64,000 bases of DNA from Micromonospora pallida (GTDB lineage Bacteria > Actinomycetota > Actinomycetes > Mycobacteriales > Micromonosporaceae), in contig NZ_FMHW01000002.1 of assembly GCF_900090325.1 (NCBI RefSeq), forward strand, positions 3,721,001 to 3,785,000, read 5' to 3'. The notes beneath the pieces are model-generated. The model saw nothing but the letters and a program-made list of their open reading frames with translations, was not told the DNA's origin and did not search any database. The translations under genes were made by a program, and so were the position numbers. Below, one piece after another: positions 50,830 through 59,616 of the stretch; position 1 is the first letter of the stretch, and each line of letters opens with the position of its first letter.

Positions 50830-52055
50830 AGAAGGCGGTGGTGACCGGGCTCGGCGTCATGGCGCCGAACGGCATGGACACCGAAACCTACTGGCAGTCC
50901 ATCCTGGACGGAAAGAGCGGGATCAACCGCATCCAGCGGTTCGACGCCCCGAAGTACCCGGTGAAGCTCAGCGGTGAGCTGTCCACCTTCGACCCGACCG
51001 AGCACGTGCCGAGCCGGCTGCTGGTGGAGACCTCCGCCATGAGCCACCTGGCGCTCGCCGCGGCCGAGGCGGCGCTCAAGGACGCCGAGGTGAACCCGGC
51101 CGAGCTCCCCGAGTACGAGCTGGGCGTGATCACGGCGAACGCCACCGGCGGCGTCGAGGTGGGTCAGCGGGAGCTGCAGAAGCTCTGGACGCAGGGCCCC
51201 GAGCACGTCAGCGCGTACATGTCGATCGCCTGGTTCTACGCGGCGACCACCGGCCAGCTCTCCATCCGGCACAAGTTCCGGGGGCACTGCAGCGTGGTCG
51301 TCTCCGAGCAGGCCGGCGGCCTGGACGCGATCGGCCACGGCCGCCGGGTGCTCCGCCAGGACCACCGGGTGGTCATGGTCGGCGGGACCGAGTCGGCCAT
51401 GTCGCCGGCCGGCGTCGTGGCCCAGATGCCCACCGGGCACCTGAGCACCAGCGACGACCCGGCCGTGGCGTTCCTGCCGTTCGACACCCGGGCCAACGGC
51501 TACGTCCCGGGTGAGGGCGGCGCGATCCTGGTGCTGGAGGACGCGGCCAGCGCCCGCGAGCGCGGCGCACCCCGGGTGTACGGGGAGATCGCCGGCTACG
51601 CGGCCACGTTCGACCCGCGTCCCGGCGGGGACCGGCCGCCGACGCTGGAGCAGGCCGCCCGGCTGGCCCTGGCCGACGCGGGTGTCGAGCCGGGCGACGT
51701 CGACGTGGTCTTCGCCGACGCGTACGGCGTGCCGGAGCTGGACCGGATCGAGGCGGCGGCGATCACCGCCATCTTCGGCCCGAACGGCGTCCCGGTGACC
51801 GCCCCGAAGACGATGACCGGCCGGATCTACGCGGGTGCCGGCGCGCTCGACACGGTCGCGGCGCTGCTGTCCATCCGCGACGGCGTCATCCCGCCGACCA
51901 TCAACGTCGGCGACCTCGCCCCCGGCTGCGACATCGACCTCGTCCGGGACCGCCCCCGAACCGCTCCGGTACGCACCGCGCTGGTGCTCGGGCGCGGGCA
52001 CGGCGGGTTCAACTCGGCCGTCGTCGTCCGTGCCATCTCGACCGACCACAACTGA
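50826..52055 (+). CDS. Type II PKS ketosynthase beta / chain length factor
   Basis: 409 residues, ATG overlapping the KS-alpha stop by four bases. The active-site Cys is replaced by Gln162 in VVSEQAGGLDAIG, which defines KS-beta/CLF proteins and gives malonyl decarboxylation or priming. The remainder keeps the thiolase fold (GYVPGEGGAILVLEDAASAR and MTGRIYAGAGALD). It sets chain length in the heterodimer. No length can be safely predicted here. Confidence 0.95.
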   Translation: MKKAVVTGLGVMAPNGMDTETYWQSILDGKSGINRIQRFDAPKYPVKLSGELSTFDPTEHVPSRLLVETSAMSHLALAAAEAALKDAEVNPAELPEYELGVITANATGGVEVGQRELQKLWTQGPEHVSAYMSIAWFYAATTGQLSIRHKFRGHCSVVVSEQAGGLDAIGHGRRVLRQDHRVVMVGGTESAMSPAGVVAQMPTGHLSTSDDPAVAFLPFDTRANGYVPGEGGAILVLEDAASARERGAPRVYGEIAGYAATFDPRPGGDRPPTLEQAARLALADAGVEPGDVDVVFADAYGVPELDRIEAAAITAIFGPNGVPVTAPKTMTGRIYAGAGALDTVAALLSIRDGVIPPTINVGDLAPGCDIDLVRDRPRTAPVRTALVLGRGHGGFNSAVVVRAISTDHN

Positions 52056-52069
52056 CTGGAGGCCCTGCC

Positions 52070-52327
52070 ATGCGTGAAATGACCCTCGACGACCTGACGC
52101 GCGTGATCCGCGCGACCGTGGGTGTGGACGACTCGGTCGACCTGGACGCGGACATCCGCGACACCGAGTTCGCCGAGCTCGGCTACGACTCGCTGGCCGT
52201 GCTGGAGGTGGTGAGCCGGCTGGAGAAGGAGTTCCCGGCCTCCGTCCCCGAGGAGAAGATCAGCGAGCTGCGCACCCCGCGCGAGCTGATCGACTACGTC
52301 AACTCCCAGCTCACCGCGGCGGCGTGA
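52070..52327 (+). CDS. Type II PKS acyl carrier protein
   Basis: 85 residues. The phosphopantetheine site is Ser41 in [16 protein letters not shown], preceded by the acidic helix 1 of aromatic PKS ACPs and followed by [14 protein letters not shown]. It carries the growing polyketide for KS-alpha/beta. 14 bases after the KS-beta stop; its own stop overlaps the next gene (GTGA). Confidence 0.95.
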   Translation: MREMTLDDLTRVIRATVGVDDSVDLDADIRDTEFAELGYDSLAVLEVVSRLEKEFPASVPEEKISELRTPRELIDYVNSQLTAAA

Positions 52328-52788
52328 CGATGGCCAAGAAGACCGAATGCGCGGTCGTCATCGACGCGCCGATGGACCTGGTCTGGGACATGACCAACGA
52401 CGTCCCGAACTGGCCGAACCTCTTCACCGAGTACGCCACGGCGGAGGTGCTGGAGCGGGACGGGAACACCATCCGGTTCCGGCTGGCCATGCACCCGGAC
52501 GAGGACGGCAAGGTCAACACCTGGGTTTCCGAGCGGACCTCCGACCCGGCCACCCGGACCGTGCGGGCCCACCGGATCGAGACCGGCCCGTTCGACTTCA
52601 TGAACATCTTCTGGGCGTACCGGGAGGTCGACGGCGGCGTGGAGATGCGCTGGGAGCAGGAGTTCCACGTCAAGGACGTGATGCCCTTCGACGACGACGC
52701 GATGGCGGCGCACCTGCTCAAGAACTCGGCCATCCAGATGGCGGCCATCAAGGAACGGATCGAGAAGGCCGCCGTCGCCCGCTCCTGA
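52324..52788 (+). CDS. Single-domain polyketide aromatase/cyclase (SRPBCC)
   Basis: 154 residues, GTG at 52324 overlapping the ACP stop ([16 protein letters not shown]); the ATG at 52330 is the alternative. One SRPBCC domain with [40 protein letters not shown] and [20 protein letters not shown], as in TcmN/WhiE-ORFVI-type cyclases. One-domain members usually act on non-reduced chains and close the first ring or rings. Placement right after the ACP fits. Confidence 0.9.
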   Translation: MTMAKKTECAVVIDAPMDLVWDMTNDVPNWPNLFTEYATAEVLERDGNTIRFRLAMHPDEDGKVNTWVSERTSDPATRTVRAHRIETGPFDFMNIFWAYREVDGGVEMRWEQEFHVKDVMPFDDDAMAAHLLKNSAIQMAAIKERIEKAAVARS

Positions 52789-52817
52789 AGCCGGCGAAAC
52801 CCCTACCTGGAGGACTG

Positions 52818-53567
52818 ATGGAACAGCAACTTGCCGGCAAGAACGCCCTGGTCACCGGGGGCACCCGCGGGATCGGGCGGGCCATCGTGCTCACCCTGGC
52901 CCGGGCCGGCGCGAACGTGGTGACCTGCTACCGCTCGGAGGGCGAGGCTGTGGAGAGCCTCGCCCGGGAGCTGAAGGACACCCCGGGCCAGCACCACCTG
53001 GTCCGCGCCGACGTCGGCGACGCCGAGCAGATCGACCACCTGCTGGCCGAGGTCAAGGTCCGGCTGGGCAGCCTCGACGTGGTGGTCAACAACGCCGGTG
53101 TGATCAACCACGTCAGCTACGACGAGCTGACGCTCGAGGACTGGCACACCGTCGTCGACACCAACCTGACCGGCACCTTCCTGGTGATCCAGAAGGCGCT
53201 GCCGCTGATGGGCCCGGGTGCCTCGGTGGTCAACATCGGCTCCCGGGTGGCGAAGGTGGGCATCCCGATGCGGGCCCACTACACCGCCGCCAAGGCCGGT
53301 CTGGTCGGGCTGACCCGTTCGCTCTGCAAGGAGCTGGGCCGCCAGGGCATCCGGGTCAACCTGGTCGAGCCGGGCGTCATCGCCACCGAGGAGATGGCCC
53401 GCCTCACCCCGGAGCAGCGGGCCGCCATGGAGGCCCGCTACCAGCAGCTCACCTCGCTCGGCCGGCTCGGTGACCCGGACGAGGTCGCCGAGGTGGTGCT
53501 CTTCCTGGCCAGTGACAAGTCCCGCTACGTCAGTGGCGCGCAAATCCCCGTCGACGGAGGTATCTGA
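52818..53567 (+). CDS. SDR oxidoreductase, polyketide ketoreductase-like (second of two)
   Basis: 249 residues from the ATG at 52818, with TGGAGGACTG just before. It has [29 protein letters not shown], a Ser in [11 protein letters not shown], and the YxxxK in [12 protein letters not shown]. It ends [12 protein letters not shown]. It resembles the SDR at 46991, so the two are likely duplicates with separate tasks. Reduction of a polyketide keto group is the most likely role. Confidence 0.85.
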   Translation: MEQQLAGKNALVTGGTRGIGRAIVLTLARAGANVVTCYRSEGEAVESLARELKDTPGQHHLVRADVGDAEQIDHLLAEVKVRLGSLDVVVNNAGVINHVSYDELTLEDWHTVVDTNLTGTFLVIQKALPLMGPGASVVNIGSRVAKVGIPMRAHYTAAKAGLVGLTRSLCKELGRQGIRVNLVEPGVIATEEMARLTPEQRAAMEARYQQLTSLGRLGDPDEVAEVVLFLASDKSRYVSGAQIPVDGGI

Positions 53568-53569
53568 TC

Positions 53570-53902
53570 ATGAGCAACCCCGTGTTCCGGGTCATGCTGC
53601 GGTTCGACATCAACCCCGGCATGGAGGAGGGCTTCGAGCAGACCTGGCTCTCCATCGGCAGCGTCATCACCGACCACCCGGCCAACCGCGGCCAGTGGCT
53701 GATGAAGGACTCCGAGCAGGCGTCGACCTACTACGTGATCAGCGACTGGGTGGACGAGCCGCGGTTCCGCGAGTTCGAGCACAGCGACGAGCACGTGGAG
53801 CACCGCAAGAAGCTGCACCCGTACCGGCACGGTGGCGCGATGTTCACGATGAACGTCGTGTTCGCGCTCCCCGCCGGTGAGGCCGCGAAGGCCCTGCGGT
53901 GA
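53570..53902 (+). CDS. ABM/SchA-CurD-like protein (antibiotic monooxygenase fold)
   Basis: 110 residues. A small dimeric alpha/beta barrel pattern: VFRVMLRFDINPGMEEGFEQ, ANRGQWLMKDSEQASTYYVI and SDWVDEPRFREFEHSDEH. It looks like the ABM proteins of aromatic clusters, which oxidise anthrones to quinones without a cofactor, but some relatives are cyclases. Two bases after the SDR and overlapping the next gene start. Confidence 0.8.
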   Translation: MSNPVFRVMLRFDINPGMEEGFEQTWLSIGSVITDHPANRGQWLMKDSEQASTYYVISDWVDEPRFREFEHSDEHVEHRKKLHPYRHGGAMFTMNVVFALPAGEAAKALR

Positions 53903-54213
53903 GCACCGCGGGTCGGGCCCGGGTGATGGTGTGGCACCGTGCGCCGGCCGACGACGTGGACGCGGTCGCCAAGGCGTACGACCAGATCAGTCGGCACCTG
54001 GAGGGCACCCCGGGACTGATCGGCAACGAGCTGCTCCGGTCGACCACCGACCCGCACCGGATGGTGGTACTCAGCGAGTGGGAGAGCCTCCAGGCGTTCC
54101 GCGTCTGGGAGGAGGGCGTCTCGCACCGCCCGTCCACCTCGCCGCTGCGGCAGCACCAGGACCGCGAGATGCCGAACTTCTTCGAGGTGTTCGAGGTGAC
54201 GGCGGCGTTCTGA
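53899..54213 (+). CDS. Antibiotic biosynthesis monooxygenase (ABM) family protein
   Basis: 104 residues from a GTG overlapping the previous stop by four bases. The fold is ABM: ARVMVWHRAPADDVDAVAKA, LIGNELLRSTTDPHRMVVLS and EWESLQAFRVWEEGVSHRPS. A tandem with the previous ABM-like gene is common in aromatic clusters, where one member oxidises and one folds. Which is which cannot be told. Confidence 0.83.
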   Translation: MSTAGRARVMVWHRAPADDVDAVAKAYDQISRHLEGTPGLIGNELLRSTTDPHRMVVLSEWESLQAFRVWEEGVSHRPSTSPLRQHQDREMPNFFEVFEVTAAF

Positions 54214-54240
54214 CCGTCGGCTCGACGAACCAGCGGTGGC

Positions 54241-54267
54241 GGAGGGACCCCTGACCGGGGTCCTTCC
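54241..54267 (+). terminator. 11-bp hairpin between the ABM and KSIII genes
   Basis: GGAGGGACCCC and GGGGTCCTTCC with one mismatch around TGACC. It separates the packed minimal-PKS operon from the KSIII gene 150 bases on, and may end or attenuate the transcript. The remaining gap to 54409 shows nothing else. Confidence 0.5.
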
Positions 54268-54409
54268 GGCCATCAAGGCCCGTGCCACCCCGCCCCGGCC
54301 CCGGGGCAGATCAGGCCCAGGACTGGGCAGCGACGGAGTTTGGAGGCCGTTCGATGACCGACATTCCGCCCCAGGTGGGCGCTGCCCGGAACGCGGTGGG
54401 ACGGCCGGC

Positions 54410-55486
54410 ATGAGAATCGAGAACCTGTACGTCGTCGGCACCGGCCGCCGGCTGCCCCCGGTGATGACGCTGGAGGAGGCGGAACGGGCCGGCCTCTGCG
54501 AACGCCGGCTGGTCTGGCGTACCGAGGTGCAGTCGGTCTGCGTGAGCGAGGACGAGTCCGGGCCGGAGATGGCCGCGCACGCGGCGAAGACCGCGCTGCG
54601 ACAGGCCGGCGCCCGGCCGGCGGAGATCGACCTGATCCTGCACGCCAACACCTGGTACCAGGGACACGACATGTGGGCCCCGGCCTCGTACGTGCAGCGC
54701 GAGGCGGTCGGCAACGCCTGCCCGGCGATCGAGGTACGGCAGATGTCCAACGGCGGGCTCTGCGCGCTGGAACTGGCCGCCAGCTACCTGCTGGGCAGCC
54801 CGGACCGCACCAGCGCGCTGGTCACCACCGGGGACCGGTTCTGCGCGCCCGGCTTCGACCGCTGGCGCAGCGACCCGGGCACCGTCTTCGGGGACGGCGG
54901 CACCGCGATCGTGATCTCCCGCCGGCCCGGGTTCGCCCGGCTGCGCAGCATCGCCACCGTCGCCGACGCCGGTCTGGAGCAGATGCAGCGCGGGGTGGAC
55001 CCGTTCGGTCCGGCCCCGTTCAGCGCCCGGGCCGCCGTGGACGTGGAGACGATGCGACAGGACTTCGTCAAGGCCAGCGGCCTCGACGGCATCCTCGACC
55101 GGATCGACCGAGGCCAGTCCGAGGCGATCGAACGGGCGCTGGCCGACGCCGAGGTGAAGCTGGAGGACATCGACTGGTTCGTCCTGCCGAACCTCGGGCG
55201 CGGCCGGCTCAAGGCCCACTTCCTGAACAAGTTCGCCATCGACCCGGACCGGACCACCTGGTCCTGGGGACGCCAGGTCGGCCACCTCGGAGCCGGCGAC
55301 CAGATCGCCGGGCTGGGGCAGCTCGCCGACTCCGGCGTACTACAGCCCGGTCAGCGCTGCCTCCTCGCCGGTGTGGGTGCGGGGTTCACCTGGTCGTGCG
55401 CCGTGGTCGAGATGCTCCGCCGACCACCCACCGCCGCCCGGCCGAGCACCTCGGCCGCACTCACCCGCACGATCAGAAGGGGATGA
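54410..55486 (+). CDS. DpsC-like ketosynthase III homologue (starter-unit enzyme)
   Basis: 358 residues from the ATG at 54410. KSIII fold, but the active-site Cys is replaced by Ser113 in EVRQMSNGGLCALELA. The usual His-Gln-Ala-Asn motif is gone, and GHLGAGD near the C-terminus places His292 and Asp297. In DpsC of daunorubicin biosynthesis the reported triad is Ser118, His297, Asp302: the same spacing (179 and 5). DpsC selects a propionyl starter. So this enzyme likely selects a non-acetate starter for the type II PKS. It is 4 bases from overlap with the transporter start if the ATG at 55483 is used. Confidence 0.85.
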   Translation: MRIENLYVVGTGRRLPPVMTLEEAERAGLCERRLVWRTEVQSVCVSEDESGPEMAAHAAKTALRQAGARPAEIDLILHANTWYQGHDMWAPASYVQREAVGNACPAIEVRQMSNGGLCALELAASYLLGSPDRTSALVTTGDRFCAPGFDRWRSDPGTVFGDGGTAIVISRRPGFARLRSIATVADAGLEQMQRGVDPFGPAPFSARAAVDVETMRQDFVKASGLDGILDRIDRGQSEAIERALADAEVKLEDIDWFVLPNLGRGRLKAHFLNKFAIDPDRTTWSWGRQVGHLGAGDQIAGLGQLADSGVLQPGQRCLLAGVGAGFTWSCAVVEMLRRPPTAARPSTSAALTRTIRRG

Positions 55487-55494
55487 GAGGACCC

Positions 55495-57018
55495 ATGGCC
55501 TCCACAGCAGCGCCCATTCCACCCACCGAGAAGACATTCCTCGGCCAGCCCCGCTGGTTCGGCACCCTGTTCGTCGTCGACATGTGGGAGCGGTTCAGCT
55601 TCTACGGCATGCTCGCCATCCTGGCGCTCTTCCTGGTCGCCTCCCCGGAGGACGGCGGGATGGGCATGTCCGAGGTGGACGCCGCCGCCCTGTTCGGCAT
55701 GTACATGTCCCTGGTGTTCATGGCCGCCCTGCCCGGCGGCTGGCTCGCCGACCGCATCCTCGGCGCCCGGCGGGCCACCCTCTGGGGCGGCATCTTCATC
55801 ACCGCCGGGCACATCTTCCTCTCCGTACCGGCCGAGCCGACCCTCTTCCTCGGGCTGGGCTGCATCATCATCGGCACCGGCCTGGTCAAGCCGAGCATGG
55901 CCGCCATGGTCGGCGACATGTACCAGGGCCAGCCCGAACGCCGGGAGGCGGCGTTCTCGCTCTTCTACATGAGCGTCCAGGTCAGCGCCCTGCTCGCGCC
56001 ACTGATCACCGGCTTCGCCGCCGAAAAGATCAACTGGCACCTAGGCTTCGGCATCGCCGCGGTCGGCATGGTCGTCGGCCTGATCCAGTACGTGATCGGG
56101 ATGCGCGGCCTCGGCGACGTCGGCTCCCGGCCGCCCAACCCGGCACCGCCGGAGGTCCGCTCCCGGGTCTGGCGGCGGTCGGCGCTCTACGGCGGCGTCC
56201 CCGCGCTGCTGGCGATCGTCGGCGTGGCCAGCGGGGTGCTCGCCCTCCAGCAGGTGCTGATGGTCCTCGGCCTGATGGTGATCGGCGTGCCGATCGTCTA
56301 CTGGGTCCGGCTGAACCGCCGGCCGGAGATCCAGCCGTACCGGGTGCGGCTGCGGGCGTTCCTCTGGATGCTGATCGCCTCGTCGTTCTTCTGGATGATG
56401 TACGCCCAGGGTCCCGCCCTGATGAACATCTTCGCCAAGGACTCGGTGGACCGGCACCTGTGGGGCTTCGAGATCCCGGCGAGCTGGTTCCAGTCCGCGC
56501 AGCCGCTCTTCCTGCTGCTGCTCGCCCCGGGCTTCGCCGCCCTGTGGGTGAAGCTCGGCTCCCGGGTCGCCGTCCCGCCGAAGTTCGTCGCCGGCATGCT
56601 CCTCGGCGGCGTCTCGTTCCTGATCATGACGGTGGCCGCCACGCTCGCCGAGAGCAGCCCGGTCTCGCCGCTCTGGCTGCTCACCGTCTACCTGATCATC
56701 GTCTGCGGTGAGCTGGTCGTCGCGCCGGTCGGGCTCAGCCTGGCCGCCCAGGTCGCCCCGCCCGGCTTCTCCAGCCAGATGATCGGGGTGTTCTGGCTTT
56801 TCGCGGCGGTCGGCGCGGCCACCGGCGGCCAGCTCGCCGGGATCACCGCGGTGGTCTCCGAGGCCACCTTCTACCTCATCCTCGCGGGCGTCGGGCTCAC
56901 CGTGGCCGCCGCCCTGCTGGTCGGCGCCCGCTCGTTGACCCGCCGCCTGGCCGACGATCCCCCAGCGGTCGCGCCGACGACGACGTCGGCCGCCGAAGGA
57001 GTGAAATCCTTGAGCTGA
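55495..57018 (+). CDS. POT/PTR family proton-coupled peptide transporter
   Basis: 507 residues from the ATG at 55495; an ATG at 55483 overlaps the KSIII stop and is also plausible. Twelve or more spans with POT motifs: VVDMWERFSFYGMLAILALF (the ExxERFxYYG motif) and GCIIIGTGLVKPSMAAMVGD. POT members import di- and tripeptides. In this cluster it could take up an amino-acid or peptide precursor or move the product. Codon use matches its neighbours. Confidence 0.85.
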   Translation: MASTAAPIPPTEKTFLGQPRWFGTLFVVDMWERFSFYGMLAILALFLVASPEDGGMGMSEVDAAALFGMYMSLVFMAALPGGWLADRILGARRATLWGGIFITAGHIFLSVPAEPTLFLGLGCIIIGTGLVKPSMAAMVGDMYQGQPERREAAFSLFYMSVQVSALLAPLITGFAAEKINWHLGFGIAAVGMVVGLIQYVIGMRGLGDVGSRPPNPAPPEVRSRVWRRSALYGGVPALLAIVGVASGVLALQQVLMVLGLMVIGVPIVYWVRLNRRPEIQPYRVRLRAFLWMLIASSFFWMMYAQGPALMNIFAKDSVDRHLWGFEIPASWFQSAQPLFLLLLAPGFAALWVKLGSRVAVPPKFVAGMLLGGVSFLIMTVAATLAESSPVSPLWLLTVYLIIVCGELVVAPVGLSLAAQVAPPGFSSQMIGVFWLFAAVGAATGGQLAGITAVVSEATFYLILAGVGLTVAAALLVGARSLTRRLADDPPAVAPTTTSAAEGVKSLS

Positions 57019-57030
57019 ACGGAGAGCACC

Positions 57031-57279
57031 ATGTCGACGAACGAACTCAACACCGTCCTCAGTGTCGACGCCCCGAACGCCGTGCTGCGTGGTGGACCGG
57101 GCCGCTCCGGCCAGCTCGTCGAACGGTACTACCGCACCGACGAGCGGGATGCCACGGTGAAGGTCCGCAACGGCAACAGCTACGACCACTTCCGGCGGGA
57201 GTCGGAGCAGGTCGTCGACGGCGCCGGCCGTACGCTGCGGGTCTTCACCTGGACGCACCGCACCTACGTGGCGGAGTGA
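57031..57279 (+). CDS. DUF5988-like small protein
   Basis: 82 residues. The pattern VLRGGPGRSGQLVERYY, then ATVKVRNGNSYDHFRRESE and a FTWTHRTYVAE end, matches small proteins I associate with DUF5988 in actinobacterial biosynthetic clusters. No function is known. It is 12 bases after the transporter stop. Confidence 0.65.
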   Translation: MSTNELNTVLSVDAPNAVLRGGPGRSGQLVERYYRTDERDATVKVRNGNSYDHFRRESEQVVDGAGRTLRVFTWTHRTYVAE

Positions 57280-57355
57280 CCAACGTCCCGGCTGGGTACG
57301 AGACAGCGATAGGTAGTATGGCTACAGCACGGCCGTACGAGGGATGGGAGACGCC

Positions 57356-57565
57356 ATGAGGACGCTGGTAGCGGTAGTGATCGGTCTGGTCGCCGGGTTC
57401 TTCGCCGGAATTGTGATCGACCAGATCATCGGCGTGATCGGCTTGTTGACTACGGGTGATCTGGGAGGCTTCCGGTACCTGCCGCTGGTCCTCGCCGTCG
57501 TCGGCGCGGTCGTCGCGGTCCTTATCGAGCGGCGGATGCAGCGCGGCGGTACACCCCGCCGCTGA
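57356..57565 (+). CDS. Small two-span membrane protein (DUF5957-like)
   Basis: 69 residues from the ATG at 57356, with GGGAG upstream; an ATG at 57344 is also in frame. Two spans: TLVAVVIGLVAGFFAGIVID and LVLAVVGAVVAVLIERRM, with a short loop containing LTTGDLGGFRYLP. Similar tiny proteins are labelled DUF5957, from memory. Its upstream region has GTAGTATGGCTAC, which resembles one of the PadR-type inverted repeats at 17041 and may be coincidence. Confidence 0.55.
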   Translation: MRTLVAVVIGLVAGFFAGIVIDQIIGVIGLLTTGDLGGFRYLPLVLAVVGAVVAVLIERRMQRGGTPRR

Positions 57566-57580
57566 CCCCGAGGCCGTCCA

Positions 57581-57613
57581 CGGGCGCCTTCCATCGTCGA
57601 TGGGAGGCGCCCG
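57581..57613 (+). terminator. Hairpin after the small membrane protein
   Basis: CGGGCGCCT ... AGGCGCCCG (57581-57589, 57605-57613) with an inner CCATCG/CGATGG pairing around a single T (57591-57603). Long stem, 15 bases after the stop codon; likely terminator. Confidence 0.7.
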
Positions 57614-57715
57614 TTGCCGTCCCCGGACCCGCCCGGTGATCTCTCAGCGCGCTTCGAGCCGTCCTCCAAGCAGGACTGCCAGGCTGGGCCAGCCACGATC
57701 CGGGAGGAGTCACTC

Positions 57716-59344
57716 GTGTACGACGAGACAACACCAGTACTGATCGTCGGGGGTGGAGTGGTGGGTCTCTCCACCGCCCTGTTCCTGTCCTCGCACGGCG
57801 TCGGGTCGGTCCTCGTCGAACGTCACCCGGGCACGGCCATCCACCCGCGTGCCTGGGGCTGGTACCCACGCACCCTGGAGCTGTACCGCTCGGTCGGACT
57901 GACCGACGCGATCTACGCGGAGAGCAAGGGCTTCGCCGGGCACGTCCTCAACGGCAAGGTCGAGTCGCTGACCGGCCGCGAGATCCACATGTCCCGGATC
58001 CCGGACGAGGAGGACGTCAGCGACATCAGCCCGATCGAGCGGCTGGTCTCGCTGCCGCAGGACCGGATCGAGCCGCTGGTGCTGAACCGGGCGCGGGAGC
58101 TGGGTGCCGACATCCGGTTCGGCGTCGAGCTGGTCGACCTCGTCCAGGACGACGAGGGCGTGACCGCCACCGTGCAGGACCGGGAGACCGGTGCGCGACG
58201 CACCATCCGGGCGGAGCACCTGGTCGCCGCGGACGGCACGCACAGCCCGATCCGGGAACGGCTCGGCATCCGCCGGCACGGCCGGGGCGTGGTCCGCCAC
58301 CAGATGAGCATCCTGTTCCGCGCCGACCTGACCGGGCCGCTGGGCGACCGCCGGTTCGCCATCTGTCAGGTGGAGAACGACCAGGTCGAGGGAATCCTCG
58401 GGCACGACGACTCGCTCGGCCAGGGCACCCTGATCGTCACCTACCACCCGGAGAAGGGCGAGCGCCCGGAGGACTTCACCGACGAGCGCTGCGTCGAGCT
58501 GGTCCGGGCCGCGGTGGGCGTACCGGACCTCGAGGTCGGGCTGCGCAGCGTCATGCCGTGGGAGATGGGCGCGCTGGTCGCCGAGCGGTTCACCGACGGG
58601 CGGATCTTCCTCGTCGGCGACGCCGCGCACGTGGTCCCGCCGGTCGGCGGGTACGGCGCGAACACCGGCATCCACGACGCGCACAACCTGGCCTGGAAGC
58701 TGCACGCGGTGCTGACCGGGCTGGCCTCCCCCGCGCTGCTGACCACCTACGACGCCGAGCGGCACCCGGTGGGGGTGACCGTGATGATGCAGGCCGGCCT
58801 GCGGTTGGCCACCCGGGGCGGGTTCGCCACCCCGGAGCAGAAGGCGGCCGTCCGGGACACCCTGATGGTGACCTTCGGCTACGGCTACGACTCGTCCGCC
58901 GTGATCGCCGAGCCGGGTGACAGCGTCCCCGCCGGTCCGCCCGGGCCGGGCGGGGTGCGCAATGCCGCGCTGGTCGAGCCGCGTCAGCTCGGCGGCCAGC
59001 CGGGCACCCGCGCCGCGCACGTGTGGCTGCGCCGGGACGGAGAGCGGATCTCCACGCTGGACCTGTTCGGCCGGCGGCCGGTGCTGCTGCTCGGGTCGGC
59101 CGGCGAACCGTGGCGTGCCGCCGCCACGGCCGCCGCGAAACGGCTCGGCGTCGACCTCGATGTCCACCGGATCGGCGCGGACCTCACCGAGGAGGACCGG
59201 TCCTGGCACGAGACGTACGGCGTCGCCCCGCAGGGGGCGGTGCTCGTCCGGCCGGACGGCTTCGTCTGCTGGCGGTCCCCGGCCGGCGCCGAGGCCACCG
59301 AGTCCACCGTCGAGCGGGTGCTGGGCGCGCTGCTGCACCGCTGA
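57716..59344 (+). CDS. FAD-dependent aromatic monooxygenase
   Basis: 542 residues from a GTG at 57716, preceded by GGGAGGAG. Rossmann motif [20 protein letters not shown], second FAD motif [20 protein letters not shown] then [19 protein letters not shown], and a thioredoxin-like C-terminal domain (about 430-540, with [13 protein letters not shown] and [16 protein letters not shown]). These are PHBH-type hydroxylases such as those acting on polyketide rings. It closes the type II cluster on the right; the repeat at 59371 follows. Confidence 0.87.
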   Translation: MYDETTPVLIVGGGVVGLSTALFLSSHGVGSVLVERHPGTAIHPRAWGWYPRTLELYRSVGLTDAIYAESKGFAGHVLNGKVESLTGREIHMSRIPDEEDVSDISPIERLVSLPQDRIEPLVLNRARELGADIRFGVELVDLVQDDEGVTATVQDRETGARRTIRAEHLVAADGTHSPIRERLGIRRHGRGVVRHQMSILFRADLTGPLGDRRFAICQVENDQVEGILGHDDSLGQGTLIVTYHPEKGERPEDFTDERCVELVRAAVGVPDLEVGLRSVMPWEMGALVAERFTDGRIFLVGDAAHVVPPVGGYGANTGIHDAHNLAWKLHAVLTGLASPALLTTYDAERHPVGVTVMMQAGLRLATRGGFATPEQKAAVRDTLMVTFGYGYDSSAVIAEPGDSVPAGPPGPGGVRNAALVEPRQLGGQPGTRAAHVWLRRDGERISTLDLFGRRPVLLLGSAGEPWRAAATAAAKRLGVDLDVHRIGADLTEEDRSWHETYGVAPQGAVLVRPDGFVCWRSPAGAEATESTVERVLGALLHR

Positions 59345-59370
59345 CCCACCCGCACCGCCCCAGCCGGGCT

Positions 59371-59435
59371 TGGGTGGTAGCAGGGGCCCCTTGTTACCGC
59401 TTTTTGATGAGCAAGGGTCCCCTGCAACCACCTCA
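59371..59435. repeat. Palindromic intergenic repeat, copy 4 of 4
   Basis: TGGGTGGTAGCAGGGGCCCC, loop TTGTTACCGCTTTTTGATGA, then GGGTCCCCTGCAACCACCTC. It lies between the FAD monooxygenase (type II cluster) and the type I PKS, so it may separate the two transcripts. The 272-base gap also has a low-complexity CAGCCCAGCCAG stretch after it (59436-59490). Confidence 0.85.
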
Positions 59436-59616
59436 GCCCAGCCAGCCCAGCCCAGCCAGACCACCTCAGCCCAGCCAGCCCAGCCCGAGGCAGCCGTCCG
59501 GCAGAGCTTCGCGGCGTCGGGCGTGCGCAGCGTCGGCGCCCGTCGCGCACCCGCGCGGAACACCGCCCAGACAACACCGATGCGCCTGTCAGAACCACCG
59601 CGCCCGGGAGGGAACC

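Noticed and set aside
57300..57320. GTAGTATGGCTAC as a second PadR operator
   Set aside because: Only short arms match the sites at 17041 and it may be part of a promoter; not enough to call.
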